64,000 bases of DNA, taken from positions 1 to 64,000 of the forward strand of contig JAUXOM010000028.1 in assembly GCA_030682175.1 (NCBI GenBank), in the 5' to 3' direction. Shown here in pieces: positions 8,034-17,637 of the stretch (the stretch's first letter is position 1; each line of letters starts with the position of its first letter). Under the pieces are notes generated by a model. That model saw only the letters and a list, made by a program, of their open reading frames with translations. It did no database searches and was not told where the DNA came from. Origin of the DNA: Rhodocyclaceae bacterium (GTDB lineage: Bacteria; Pseudomonadota; Gammaproteobacteria; Burkholderiales; Rhodocyclaceae). Position numbers and translations under genes: made by a program.

Positions 8034-11000
8034 TCAGTTCCTTTCCTGGTGAATGACTTGCTTGATCGTCGCGAGCAGGCGGTCGTTGCTGGTGGTGCCC
8101 TTGACCAGCGCGGCCGTCACGTGCTGCCTGAGTGCGGCACCCGGATCCTGTCCGGAAAACACGATCACCCTGGTATCCGGGCTGATGGCGTCGAGCAGTT
8201 CCAGCCCGGAGCCGTCGGGCAGCGTGAGATCGAGCAGCAGCAGATCGCAATGGCTTTGTGCCAGGGCCAGGCGCGCTGCCGCCAGCGATGTGGCATAGGT
8301 ATAGTCGGCATCCTCCTCCAGCAGCGCCTGAGTGACCTGGATGATGTCGGTATCGTCTTCGACGTGGAGGATGCGGGGGCGCCGCTGGCTTTGCAGCGCC
8401 TGGTTCAGCGCCTGGCCCAGGCGCTCGCGGTCCACCGGTTTCTGCAGCCAGTCGATCACGGACAGGGCCTGACCATCCCAGGCGGCCGTGTCCTCGCGCG
8501 TCCGCCCGGACACCACGATCACCGGCAGATTGCGGGTTGCCGCGTCGCTGCGCAGGTGCTGGATCAGCGTCATGCCATCCATGTCGGGCAGATTGAGGTC
8601 GAGCAGCAGTGCGCGATACTGCTTGCGCCCCAGCATCTCGAGCGCCGCCGCACCCGTCGTCACCCGATCGCTGGACACGCCTTCCTGCTCCAGCAGCTCG
8701 GCCAGCACCATCGCCACGTCGGCATTGTCCTCGCAGATCAGCATGGTCGGCCGGTCGGCTGCCCCGGATGACTGCTCGATGATCTCCCGCCATTCCGGCA
8801 GCTCGAAGTGGAACTCGGTACCCACGCCTTCTTCGCTGGTGAAACCGATGCTGCCGCCGTGGCGTTCGACAATCGCCTTGGTGATGGACAGTCCCAGCCC
8901 GGTGCCGCCCTTTTGCCGCGTATCGGAACTGTCCGCCTGGGCAAAGCGCTGGAACATGCGGCTGCGGAATTCGGCGGGAATGCCGGGGCCGCGGTCGCGC
9001 ACGCTGACGCGAATGCGGCCCGCCTGCCCGCCCAGCGCCACATCAACCGTGCCGCCCTGCGGGGAATACTTGACCGCATTGGAGATGAGGTTGGCGAACA
9101 CCTGCAGCAGGCGGTGCTCGTCCGCCTGAACCATGGCCCGCTCCGGCGTCGCGACGAGCCGCAGCGCCACATCGTGTTGCTGGCCATAACCCTCGTTGGC
9201 AACGAGAGCATGCCGGGCGACGGCCACCAGATCAGTCGCCTTGCGCTCGAATTCCAGCCGGCCCGACTCGATCTTTTCCAGATCGAGAATATCGTTGATC
9301 AGCAGCGTGAGTCGCTCGCTGTTGCGGTTGGCCGTGTCCAGAAGCTGGCGGGCCTTGTCGGGCAGGGCGTCAGAAAATTTCCCGAGCACCAGCCCCAGGG
9401 CGCCGCGGATCGAGGTCAGCGGCGTGCGCAGCTCATGGCTGACGGTGGAGACAAACTCGCTCTTCATGCGTTCCATCTGCTTGCGTTCGGTGATGTCGCG
9501 CACGATGCCGGTGAACATGCGCTCGCCGTTCACGGCCATCTCGCTCACCGCCAGTTCCATGGGAAAGGTGCTGCCATCCTGGCGCTGTCCGATGACTTCA
9601 CGGCCGATGCCGATGACCATTTTCTTGCCGGTGCTCAAGTAGTTGTGCAGGTAGCCGTCGTGCGCTGCATGGTAAGGCTCGGGCATCAGCATGTTGACGT
9701 TGTGGCCGACGACCTGCTCTGCCCGGTAGCCGAAAATCCGTTCCGCTGCCGGATTGAAGCTGCGCACGCTGCCGTGCGCATCGATGGTGACGATGCCATC
9801 GACCACCGTATCGATAATGGCACGGATGCGATTCTCGCTCGACAGCAGGGCGGCCTCGGCTTGCAGCCGGCGTTTTTCCAAGCGCAACGATTCGATGATG
9901 TTCTTGCAGGCGGTACGTAGCGGCTCCAGTTGTGGCAAGAGGCTTTCATCGTAGCCCCCCGCCCGGTTGGCGACACCGATCATGCCCACCACCTGCTCGC
10001 CTTCATAAAACGGTATGCCGAGAAAGCTGTTGAGGGCCGGGTGGCCATTGGGCAGGCCGCCGCGGCGCGGGTCGTGCGCCGGATCGTTGGCGATGACCGT
10101 CACGCCCGCGGTGACAACATGGCCGAACAGGTTGTCGAGTTTGTGGAACTCCAGGCCCGTCGGCGCGTTTTCGTCATGGAAGCGGCGGGTCGTCTCGTCC
10201 CAGGCGATATTGGTAATGCCATGGGTCTTGATGTAGGGCCGTCCGTCTTCAGTGCGCATCACCTCGCCGATAAAACCGTATTCACTGCCGGTGATCGCCA
10301 GGATCGATTCGAGCAGGCCCTGGAAGATATCGGTCGGTGCCACATGGGCGATGAATTGGGATTGGGCGCGGTTGATGGCATCCAGCAGCTTGTTCTGCTC
10401 CTGAACCCGCTGTTCTCCACGCTTGCGCTCGCTGATGTCGCTCTCGATGGCGATGAATCGAATCACGCGGCCCTGCGCGTCATGGATCGGCTGGATGCTC
10501 AGCGCCAGCCAGTAGGGGGTGCCGTCCTTGCGGTAGTTCAGCACCTCGCTGCTGAAGGCCGCGCCGGCGCACACCTTGCTGCGCATGAAGGCCACGGTTT
10601 CCGGGTCGGTGTCCGGCCCTTGCAGGACATCGCCTGGTTTCTTGCCGGCCACCTCGGCCAGGGTGTAGCCGGTAATGCGCTCGAATCCCAGGTTGACCCA
10701 TTCCACACGGCCTTCCCCATCGGTAATGATGACCGCGTTGTCGGTACGTTCCGCCACCAGGGCAAGCCGCGCCACTTCATCGACGGCTGCCAGCAGGTGG
10801 GTCCGCTCCAGCTCCGCTTCCACCCCGTCGGCCAGGTCGCGCAGCACGGACAATTCCACAGGCGTGAACTGCCGCGGCTTGTCGTCAATGATGCACAGCG
10901 TGCCGATACGCTGGCCGTTCGGCGCATGCAGCGGTGCGCCGGCATAAAAACGGATCGCGGGGCCGCCGGTCACCAGCGGGTTGTCGGCGAAGCGCGGGTC

Positions 11001-11282
11001 CTCCAGGGCATTGGGGATATGGAAAATGTCATCGGCCAGGATGGCGTGGCCGCAGAAGGAGATTCCGCGCGAGGTCTCGCAGGCGTCCAGCCCCCGTTTC
11101 GACTTGAACCACTGCCGCTGGGCATCGACGATGCTGACCAGGGCGATGGGCACCTGGAAGTAGCGCTGGGCGACGCGGGTGATGCGGTCGAAGCGCTCTT
11201 CGGCGGGGGTATCGAGAACATCCAGCGCGTGCAGGGCCTGCAGGCGCTCAATTTCGTTGGCAGGAATGGGCGGCTTGAGCAT
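8034..11282 (-). CDS. Hybrid histidine kinase GAF-PAS-GAF-PAS-HisKA-HATPase-REC-REC
   Basis: A 1,082-residue soluble sensor kinase. A GAF domain (about 20-165) is followed by PAS (180-300, with YWLALSIQPIHD and a C-terminal SDISERK), a second GAF (310-475), and PAS (490-610). HisKA has the phospho-His in STVSHELRTPLTSIRG. The ATPase domain has NAVKYSPQGG, DRGPGIP and GGTGLGLSI. Two C-terminal receivers carry ALLLDLNLPDMDG and LLLLDLTLPDGSG. GAF and PAS modules suggest an internal ligand or redox cue, but no heme or flavin residue can be claimed. The start lacks a strong ribosome site. It lies inside the minus-strand run and probably feeds the Hpt proteins on either side. Confidence 0.92.
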   Translation of the reverse strand: MLKPPIPANEIERLQALHALDVLDTPAEERFDRITRVAQRYFQVPIALVSIVDAQRQWFKSKRGLDACETSRGISFCGHAILADDIFHIPNALEDPRFADNPLVTGGPAIRFYAGAPLHAPNGQRIGTLCIIDDKPRQFTPVELSVLRDLADGVEAELERTHLLAAVDEVARLALVAERTDNAVIITDGEGRVEWVNLGFERITGYTLAEVAGKKPGDVLQGPDTDPETVAFMRSKVCAGAAFSSEVLNYRKDGTPYWLALSIQPIHDAQGRVIRFIAIESDISERKRGEQRVQEQNKLLDAINRAQSQFIAHVAPTDIFQGLLESILAITGSEYGFIGEVMRTEDGRPYIKTHGITNIAWDETTRRFHDENAPTGLEFHKLDNLFGHVVTAGVTVIANDPAHDPRRGGLPNGHPALNSFLGIPFYEGEQVVGMIGVANRAGGYDESLLPQLEPLRTACKNIIESLRLEKRRLQAEAALLSSENRIRAIIDTVVDGIVTIDAHGSVRSFNPAAERIFGYRAEQVVGHNVNMLMPEPYHAAHDGYLHNYLSTGKKMVIGIGREVIGQRQDGSTFPMELAVSEMAVNGERMFTGIVRDITERKQMERMKSEFVSTVSHELRTPLTSIRGALGLVLGKFSDALPDKARQLLDTANRNSERLTLLINDILDLEKIESGRLEFERKATDLVAVARHALVANEGYGQQHDVALRLVATPERAMVQADEHRLLQVFANLISNAVKYSPQGGTVDVALGGQAGRIRVSVRDRGPGIPAEFRSRMFQRFAQADSSDTRQKGGTGLGLSITKAIVERHGGSIGFTSEEGVGTEFHFELPEWREIIEQSSGAADRPTMLICEDNADVAMVLAELLEQEGVSSDRVTTGAAALEMLGRKQYRALLLDLNLPDMDGMTLIQHLRSDAATRNLPVIVVSGRTREDTAAWDGQALSVIDWLQKPVDRERLGQALNQALQSQRRPRILHVEDDTDIIQVTQALLEEDADYTYATSLAAARLALAQSHCDLLLLDLTLPDGSGLELLDAISPDTRVIVFSGQDPGAALRQHVTAALVKGTTSNDRLLATIKQVIHQERN

Positions 11283-11321
11283 GCATGAATCCCGGTTCGG
11301 GGTGGATTGTCGGAATGGTCA

Positions 11322-12110
11322 TCAGGGATTCTCCTGCCCGCGGGCGCGCAGGAGATCGCGGACACTGTGCAGCAGGGCGTCCCCGATGCCGGCATCGCGC
11401 GTCAGCACCTGGTCCGGGGCCAGCGCCGCGGGCAGCGGCTGCAGCGGCGCCGCCGACACCAGGATCGCAGGGATGCAGCGGTTGTCCGACCCGCTCAGGC
11501 GCACTGCGGCGATCAGCGCCGTGCCGTTGAGCACAGGCAGCAACTGGCCGCTGATCAGCAGGTCGAACTTCTGTTGCAGCACCTGACCCAGCGCCACGTA
11601 GCCGTTGTCCACGACGGTGAACTCAATGGGCAGCGCGCGCAGGGCGTTCAGGTAAAGCAGGGTGTTGACCTTCGAGGTTTCTACCAGCAGGCCGGTGAGT
11701 CGCTTGCCCGGCAAGCGGCCGCGCAGCGCCTCAAGTGCCCTCTCCAGCTCGGCAAATGTGTCCGCGCCAGCGGCAGCCTCCACCTGCGCCTTGCGCATCA
11801 GGTCGATATGGACCAGGCAACCATCGACCTGCTCGGCGGCAAGACGGGTGGCATCCGTCGGGCAAGCCGACAGAATATCTTCCATCTGATGACAGATGTC
11901 GGTGATGATCGCCAGCCCGTAACTGCCGGCGCTGCCCTTGAGGCTGTGCGTCTTGCGACACAACTCGCCCAGCGCCTGCGGCGCCGGTTCGGCCTGGCCA
12001 AGCTGCAACGCGAGTTGCTCCAGCTCGTCGAGCCGCTCAGGCAATTCAGCCAGATAGTTGGCCTTCAGCTTCGCCAATTTCTGTTGCATCGCGGCTGTAC
12101 GCTCAGACAT
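11322..12110 (-). CDS. Hpt protein with degenerate receiver
   Basis: A 262-residue protein. The Hpt domain has H55 in THSLKGSAGSYG, with charged helices around it. The C-terminal half has receiver-like spacing, but the acidic pocket reads VETS and the acceptor strand reads DLLISGQLLP, so the phosphorylated Asp is missing. It can therefore accept and pass phosphate through the His but not through the receiver, which may act as a docking or pseudo-receiver domain. It lies between the hybrid kinase and the PAS-GGDEF gene, 12 bp from the latter. Confidence 0.85.
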   Translation of the reverse strand: MSERTAAMQQKLAKLKANYLAELPERLDELEQLALQLGQAEPAPQALGELCRKTHSLKGSAGSYGLAIITDICHQMEDILSACPTDATRLAAEQVDGCLVHIDLMRKAQVEAAAGADTFAELERALEALRGRLPGKRLTGLLVETSKVNTLLYLNALRALPIEFTVVDNGYVALGQVLQQKFDLLISGQLLPVLNGTALIAAVRLSGSDNRCIPAILVSAAPLQPLPAALAPDQVLTRDAGIGDALLHSVRDLLRARGQENP

Positions 12111-12122
12111 GCAGGGCTCTCC

Positions 12123-13067
12123 TCAGATCGAAGCCGGCGCAACGCGGTCGCGGCCGGCGCGCTTGGCGACGTACAACTGCTTGTCAGCCTGATTCAGCAG
12201 GGCGTCCGGGGTGCACGGCGCGTCTGGCGCATAAACCGCCGCCCCGACGCTGCAGGTGACCGCCCCTGCCGGCAAGGTGCCGACGGCGGCGGCGCGCAGC
12301 GCGCCAAGCAACGTTTGGGCGCGGAACAGCGCTTCGGGCAGCGGGCAGCGCGTCAGCAATACCACGAACTCCTCGCCGCCGTGGCGCACGAAGAGGTCGG
12401 AATCACGTAACTGGCCACCGAGCACCTGGGCAAAGTCGCGCAGCACCCGATCGCCAACCGCGTGGCCGTGCGTATCGTTGATGCGCTTGAAATGATCGAT
12501 GTCCAGCATCAGGCAGGAGACGGGATAGTTGTGCCGCTGGGCCTGCTTGAGTTCCTGCTCCAGCCAGGAGGCCATGAAGCGGCGGTTGTACAGCCCGGTC
12601 AGCGAGTCATGGTGGCTACTCTCCTGCAGCGCGCGCGCAGCGGCGATCAGGGACTGTGCCTGCAGCACGTTTTCAGTCACATCAGTGATGCTGACCAGCG
12701 CCAGCGGCGTACCATCTTCCGCGGCCAGCGCGGTGATCTGCACCTTCTGTTGCATAAGCACCAGTTCGTAGGGATTGGGGACACTCAGCCGGATCGGAAT
12801 CACGTGGCGGTTCAGCGTGTGCGACAGCACCTGCGGCGAGCCGGTGGCCAAGACCTCGGCGAGCGCCCAGGCGAAACGGGGATGGTCGAAACCGGGAAAC
12901 AGCTCCGGCAGCGTCTTGCCCAGCGCGGCGGGCAGCACGATCGCCGTGTGGCGGGCGAGCCAGTCATTCCAGCCCCGAATGCGGCCGGCCGGATCCAGCA
13001 ACAGCACGCCCAGCGGCAGCTGATCGACCATGTCACCCCAGAGTGCGGCTGAAAGTGTCGCCTGCAT
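12123..13067 (-). CDS. PAS-GGDEF diguanylate cyclase
   Basis: A 314-residue soluble protein. The N-terminal PAS-like domain (about 10-120) starts QLPLGVLLLDPAGRIRGWND. After a linker helix comes a GGDEF domain with HHDSLTGLYNRRF, an intact active site GGEEF, and RDSD five residues earlier, the RxxD product-inhibition site. It should make c-di-GMP from two GTP. It lies directly downstream of CheY-CheC, which is the position of the output cyclase in Wsp clusters (wspR). Unlike WspR it has no receiver domain, so control by phosphorylation would have to be indirect, for example by the adjacent Hpt or CheC proteins. Confidence 0.92.
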   Translation of the reverse strand: MQATLSAALWGDMVDQLPLGVLLLDPAGRIRGWNDWLARHTAIVLPAALGKTLPELFPGFDHPRFAWALAEVLATGSPQVLSHTLNRHVIPIRLSVPNPYELVLMQQKVQITALAAEDGTPLALVSITDVTENVLQAQSLIAAARALQESSHHDSLTGLYNRRFMASWLEQELKQAQRHNYPVSCLMLDIDHFKRINDTHGHAVGDRVLRDFAQVLGGQLRDSDLFVRHGGEEFVVLLTRCPLPEALFRAQTLLGALRAAAVGTLPAGAVTCSVGAAVYAPDAPCTPDALLNQADKQLYVAKRAGRDRVAPASI

Positions 13068-13073
13068 GCTCGC

Positions 13074-13703
13074 CTACGCGGATTGAAGGTCGGCCAGCCA
13101 TTGGTCGATGCGGCTGACGAGCACACCCAGGTTGGCGCGCGAGATGATCACGATCAATGACCCGTCGACCTCGCGTTTCATCACGCGCATATGGCTTTTC
13201 AGCAACAGCACGAAGCTTTCCTGGTCCGGTTCCTCGTCTGGCAGGTGTCGCAGGACGTCGTTCAGGTCGCCTTCGGTGTAGGCGGCCAGCGAGAGCCGGA
13301 TATTGCCGCCCAGCAGGTCGGCGAACGCGCCGACATAGGCGGAGACCACGATGTTGCCGATCTCGGTCATCGCGTCGTGCTCGAGTGCGCGCGTATCGGC
13401 GCCGACCATGGGCAGGCCGATACCGACCAGCTCCCGCACCAGCTGCTGACTTTCCTCGGAATGGAACAGCAGCGAGACCTGAGCCGTGAGCATGCCCACG
13501 GCGGCCTGCCGCACCCCCACCAGCAGATCGCCGGGGGCCGTGCCCAGCAGCGCCGACAACTCGTGGCGCTGGCCGACGCAGACCTCGGGCACATTCATCT
13601 GCACCGTGTCCCTGAGCAGCACCGACAGGTGGCGCGCCGCCTTGCCAGCGCCGATGTTGGCGATTTCGACCAGGGCATCCTGCTGCGCCGGCGTCAGAAT
13701 CAT
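13074..13703 (-). CDS. cheC: CheC-type CheY-phosphate phosphatase
   Basis: A 209-residue protein with both duplicated CheC signature helices, LVEIANIGAGKAA near residue 11 and MTEIGNIVVSAYVGAF near residue 108. Each carries the Glu-x-x-Asn pair used to dephosphorylate CheY-P. Length fits CheC (about 200) rather than the shorter CheX. The start overlaps the end of the CheY gene by 4 bp, so the two are translationally coupled and are probably enzyme and substrate. CheC is unusual in Wsp-type systems, so it may reset the pathway here in place of, or along with, methylation. Confidence 0.88.
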   Translation of the reverse strand: MILTPAQQDALVEIANIGAGKAARHLSVLLRDTVQMNVPEVCVGQRHELSALLGTAPGDLLVGVRQAAVGMLTAQVSLLFHSEESQQLVRELVGIGLPMVGADTRALEHDAMTEIGNIVVSAYVGAFADLLGGNIRLSLAAYTEGDLNDVLRHLPDEEPDQESFVLLLKSHMRVMKREVDGSLIVIISRANLGVLVSRIDQWLADLQSA

Positions 13704-14059
13704 CGCGATGCCTCCTCGAGCAGCTTGGCCAGCCCTGCGCTGGTGATCGGCTTCTCGATGATCCAGCCAAAGCCGCAGGCCCGTGCCTCATCGACCACGG
13801 CTTGCTGGGTGTTGGCGGTCAGCAGCGCCAGCTTGGCATCGAGTCCGGTCGCCAACAGCCGCTGCGCAACTTCGACGCCGTTGTGATCCGGCATGTTGTA
13901 GTCCAGCACCACCAGGTCCGGGCGGGTGCTGGCATTGGCCGCAAGCGCGCTGTCCAGATCTTTGGCCTCCTGCACGGCATAGGCATGTCCCTTGGGCAGG
14001 TGGGCCTTGAACAGCATGCGCGAGGTGGCACTGTCGTCGATGATCAAAATGTTTTTCAT
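13700..14059 (-). CDS. CheY-like response regulator
   Basis: The start MKNILIIDDS at 14059 is chosen because upstream codons look like intergenic DNA; ATG at 14074 and a TTG overlapping the cheB stop are possible alternatives. About 119 residues form a lone receiver with pocket IDDS, acceptor LVVLDYNMPDHNG, and EKPIT with the conserved Lys. There is no output domain. It lies between CheB and CheC with a 4-bp overlap with CheC, which makes it the expected phosphate acceptor from the CheA hybrid and the CheC substrate. What it binds downstream is unknown; the adjacent GGDEF protein is a candidate. Confidence 0.88.
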   Translation of the reverse strand: MKNILIIDDSATSRMLFKAHLPKGHAYAVQEAKDLDSALAANASTRPDLVVLDYNMPDHNGVEVAQRLLATGLDAKLALLTANTQQAVVDEARACGFGWIIEKPITSAGLAKLLEEASR

Positions 14060-14130
14060 GGGTCGTGGTTTCATTTTCAAAGGGTCAGGGGTCAGTCCGG
14101 TCGGGCCATCTGGCATGCCGGGTTCAATGT

Positions 14131-15222
14131 TCAATGGGACGCGGCAATCATTGCCGTGCGGAGAGCACCAGTGGCTGACGGCATGGCCAGACTTTGCAGG
14201 TAGGCCGCCATATGTTTCAGGTTCACGATGCGATCAACCGCATCGATGGCGATCGCCGCGCCCGGCATGCCGTACACCACGGCACTGACCTGGTCCTGCA
14301 CGAGGGTGTGGGCCCCGGCCTGGCGCATCGCCAGCAGGCCCACGGCGCCGTCGCAGCCCATGCCGGTCAGCAACACGCCGATGCCGCCGCCCTGGCAGGT
14401 TTGCGCCACCGACTGCAGCAGCGGCGTCGCCGACGGGCGAAAGCCGTTGATCAAGCCTTCCTGGCTCAGTTGCGCGACCAGGCCATGAGCATCGCGGACC
14501 ACCCGCAGGTGAAAATCATCCGGCGCAAAATAGACTGTCCCCGGCTTGAGTTGTTCCCCATGGGTGACCAGGCGGATATTGAGCAGAGACTGGCTGCGCA
14601 GCCATTCGGCAAGGCCGCCGATAAAGCCCTTGGACATGTGCTGGGCGATCGCGATCGGCAGCGGGAAGCTGGCCGGCAAGGTGCCGAGCACGGCCTGCAA
14701 GGCCTGCGGGCCGCCGGTCGAACAGCCGATGGCGACGATCTCGCGCACCCGCCCGGGCGGCACGCGCTCCGCCTCGACCATCGGCTGCGCAGGCTGTTTC
14801 GCCTGGGCACGCCGGCGGAACACCTTGAGCGCCGCCATGGCGCGCACGGTGTCGGTGATTTCCCGCCGCATGGCCTCGAACTCGGGGTGGCTGAGACCCA
14901 CCGGCTTTTCGATCACCGCCAGCGCGCCCTCTTCGATGGCGCGGAAGGTGGTGCGCAACTCGGCATCGTCGACGCTGGCGCTGATGACCACGATCGGCAC
15001 CGGTTGGGATGACATGATCAGGCGCGTGGCCTCGAAGCCGTCCATCACCGGCATGCGGATGTCCATGGTCATCACGTCGGGCCTGAGCTCCTGCGCCAGG
15101 CGCACCGCCTCGCGCCCGTCAGCGGCGATGCCGACCACCTGCATGTCGGACTCGCTCTCGAAAATGATCTTCAGCAGCTGGCTGATGACCCTGGAGTCGT
15201 CGGCAATCAGGATTCTTATCAT
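14131..15222 (-). CDS. cheB: Chemotaxis protein-glutamate methylesterase CheB
   Basis: The start is at MIRILIADD (15222), preceded by AAAGGAAC; the longer frame reads into cheA sequence. The 363-residue product has a receiver with pocket IADDS and acceptor VMTMDIRMPVMDG, a linker, then the methylesterase domain. The catalytic triad is visible as GCSTGGPQAL (Ser), QHMSKGF (His) and LLTGMGCDGA (Asp). It removes methyl groups from, or deamidates, receptor glutamates when phosphorylated by CheA. It follows the cheA hybrid, as wspF follows wspE. Confidence 0.95.
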   Translation of the reverse strand: MIRILIADDSRVISQLLKIIFESESDMQVVGIAADGREAVRLAQELRPDVMTMDIRMPVMDGFEATRLIMSSQPVPIVVISASVDDAELRTTFRAIEEGALAVIEKPVGLSHPEFEAMRREITDTVRAMAALKVFRRRAQAKQPAQPMVEAERVPPGRVREIVAIGCSTGGPQALQAVLGTLPASFPLPIAIAQHMSKGFIGGLAEWLRSQSLLNIRLVTHGEQLKPGTVYFAPDDFHLRVVRDAHGLVAQLSQEGLINGFRPSATPLLQSVAQTCQGGGIGVLLTGMGCDGAVGLLAMRQAGAHTLVQDQVSAVVYGMPGAAIAIDAVDRIVNLKHMAAYLQSLAMPSATGALRTAMIAASH

Positions 15223-15259
15223 GGGGTTGTTCCTTTGCCGCGCCCTGCAAGCAGCTTTT

Positions 15260-17575
15260 TCATAGCAGTTGATTGATGACGTCGAGCAGCACTTTGGTCT
15301 CGAACTGACCCTTGACGATGTAGGCATCGGCGCCCACCGCGATGCCGCGCCGGCGGTCGGCATCGCTCGCCAGCGAGCTGACGATCACCACCGGGATGTC
15401 GCGGTACTTCTCGCTGCTCTTGATCCGCTGCGCCAGCTCAAAGCCGTTCATCACCGGCATTTCCACATCGGTCACCACCAGATCGAAGTCCGCCCGCTGA
15501 AGTGCCTCCCAGCCCAGTTGGCCGTCGACCGCCAGCGTCACCTGATAGCCCTGGCTTTCCAGAATGTTCTTTTCCAGGCTGCGCGTGGTGATCGAATCGT
15601 CCACCACCAGCACCCGCGGAGCCTGCGCCGGGGCTTCTCCCGCGCGCTGGCCGCGCACCCGGGCCGCCGCGCCCAGGCGCAAGGCGGAACTGACCAGGTC
15701 GGCCGGGTTGAGCACCATCACCACCTGGCCACTGCCGGTGAGCGTGCCGCCGGCCACATTGCGCACGGCCAGCAGCGGCGCCTGCAGCCGCTTGATGACG
15801 ATTTCCCGCTCGCCAACGATTTCGTCCACCAGCAGGGCCACGCTCTGCCGGCCCTTGGCAATCACCACCACCGGCAGCTTCGCGCGCGCCGCCGGCGCAG
15901 ACGGCGCGAGTTCCAGCACGGCGGCGAGTTCGCGCGCGGCGATAGCCCGGCCGTTGATGACGACGGCCTGGCTGGCCTCGATGTCGATCAATTCGGCCGC
16001 CTCGATCTCCATGACGCGCTCGACCGAAGCCGTCGGAATCGCAAACAGGGTCCCGGCCACGCGCACCATCAGGCCGTGATCGGTCGACAGGGTCAGCGGC
16101 AGGCTCAGAATGAAGCGCGTGCCCACCCCCTCGGTCGTCTCCACCTGCACGCTGCCCTTGAGCTTGCGCAGATTGGCCAGCACCACGTCGAGGCCGACGC
16201 CGCGGCCGGAGATGTCGGTGATGATCTCCTTGCTGGAAAAGCCCGGATGAAAGATCAGGTCCAGGGTTTCCGCCGGCGTCAGCGCCTGCACTTCGGCCGC
16301 GGTCATCAGTTTCTTCGCCACCGCCGCGGCGGCGATCCGGGCGACGCTGATGCCGGCCCCGTCGTCCTCGATGGTGATCACGATGCGGCTGCCCAAAGCG
16401 GTGACACTCACGGCGAGACGTCCCGTTTCCGGCTTGCCGCCGGCCAGACGCTGTTGCGGGTCCTCGATGCCGTGGTCGACGGCATTGCGCAGCAAATGCA
16501 CCAGGGGATCCTTGATACCCTCCAGCACCGGTCGATCCATTTCGATGCCGTCGCCGCTGACCGAATAGTCGACCTTCTTGCCCAGCTCCATCGCGATATC
16601 GCGCACCGAGCGCGCCAGCGGCTGCAGCAGTGACGCTACCGGCACCAGGCGCATCATGCGCACTTCGCCCTGCAGGGCGCCGGTGATCAGGCCGAGGCGG
16701 CGGCTGCTGGCGCTCAGCTGCTTGTAGAGTTGCCCGCTGCTGGCGCTCAGCTGCTGGATGGCGGCGCGGGCCGTCGCCAGCGCGCTGCTGGTGGCGCCTG
16801 CCGCGGCAGGGGCCTCGGCAGGCTTCCACTCGGCGGTCAGTTGCGTCCAGGCACGCGCGCAGGCTTGCGCCTCGTCATCGAGACCGCGCAATGCGGCGAG
16901 GTGGTCCTCCATTTCGATCTTCGAGGCGAGCAGTTCTTCGGTCAGGGCAGAAACCTGATCGAGCTTGCGCAGGGCAACGCGCGCCACTTCGCCACCCGCG
17001 CGCGCGGCACCCGCCTCGGGCGCGGGGGGCGGGGCGTCTCTGGGGGCCTGTTTCGGTTCCGGTACCGATACTGCTGCCGGTGTCGTCGGCACGGCCATGG
17101 CGGGCGGGGCGGTCGGCGCGGCGGCCGGCGTAGCAGCAGCGTGGCCGGCAGGAGTGACTTGCGCGCCTACCGGCGCCTCCAGCCCATGGTTCAACTCATC
17201 GATCAAGGCCGGCAGGTCGAAACTCAGCGCTTGCTGCGATTCGAAGGCCGCCATCGCTTCGCGCATGTGATCGAGGCTGCGCAGGCACAGGCCGATCAGC
17301 GGTGCGCCGGGATCGGCTTTTTCACGGCGCAGGGTGCTGAACAGGGTTTCCAGATGGTGGGCAATCTCGGCGACGGCTTTCACGTCAACGCCACGTGCCG
17401 CCCCCTTGATGTTGTGCGCGGCGCGGAACATGGCGTCCAGGCACTGCTCGCGCGCCGGTCCGGCAACGCCTTTTTCCAGCGCCAGCAGGCCATCGGTGAT
17501 CGCCTGCGACTGTTCATCGAGTTCGGCCTGGAAGGTCAGCACCAACTGCCGCAGCATGGCCGGATCAAATTTCAT
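15260..17575 (-). CDS. cheA: CheA-REC hybrid chemosensory kinase (WspE-like)
   Basis: About 771 residues. The Hpt domain has its phospho-His in RAAHNIKGAARG (about residue 54). An Ala/Pro linker (about 140-185) is followed by dimerisation helices. The kinase domain has LLRNAVDHGIEDP, EDDGAGIS and GRGVGLDVV. A CheW-like domain (about 510-640) follows, and a C-terminal receiver has FDLVVTDVEMPVMNG. A receiver fused to CheA is typical of alternative-function systems (WspE, FrzE) rather than flagellar ones. Two ATGs lie six bases apart; the second (17575) is better spaced from GGGGA. It would be driven by the globin receptor through the CheW proteins and would phosphorylate CheB, CheY and its own receiver. 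Confidence 0.94.
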   Translation of the reverse strand: MKFDPAMLRQLVLTFQAELDEQSQAITDGLLALEKGVAGPAREQCLDAMFRAAHNIKGAARGVDVKAVAEIAHHLETLFSTLRREKADPGAPLIGLCLRSLDHMREAMAAFESQQALSFDLPALIDELNHGLEAPVGAQVTPAGHAAATPAAAPTAPPAMAVPTTPAAVSVPEPKQAPRDAPPPAPEAGAARAGGEVARVALRKLDQVSALTEELLASKIEMEDHLAALRGLDDEAQACARAWTQLTAEWKPAEAPAAAGATSSALATARAAIQQLSASSGQLYKQLSASSRRLGLITGALQGEVRMMRLVPVASLLQPLARSVRDIAMELGKKVDYSVSGDGIEMDRPVLEGIKDPLVHLLRNAVDHGIEDPQQRLAGGKPETGRLAVSVTALGSRIVITIEDDGAGISVARIAAAAVAKKLMTAAEVQALTPAETLDLIFHPGFSSKEIITDISGRGVGLDVVLANLRKLKGSVQVETTEGVGTRFILSLPLTLSTDHGLMVRVAGTLFAIPTASVERVMEIEAAELIDIEASQAVVINGRAIAARELAAVLELAPSAPAARAKLPVVVIAKGRQSVALLVDEIVGEREIVIKRLQAPLLAVRNVAGGTLTGSGQVVMVLNPADLVSSALRLGAAARVRGQRAGEAPAQAPRVLVVDDSITTRSLEKNILESQGYQVTLAVDGQLGWEALQRADFDLVVTDVEMPVMNGFELAQRIKSSEKYRDIPVVIVSSLASDADRRRGIAVGADAYIVKGQFETKVLLDVINQLL

Positions 17576-17637
17576 TGCCATTCCCCGCTGTCCCGTGGGG
17601 GCCGTTGCGCATTGCCGGTTTCATCGTTTCGCGCCAC

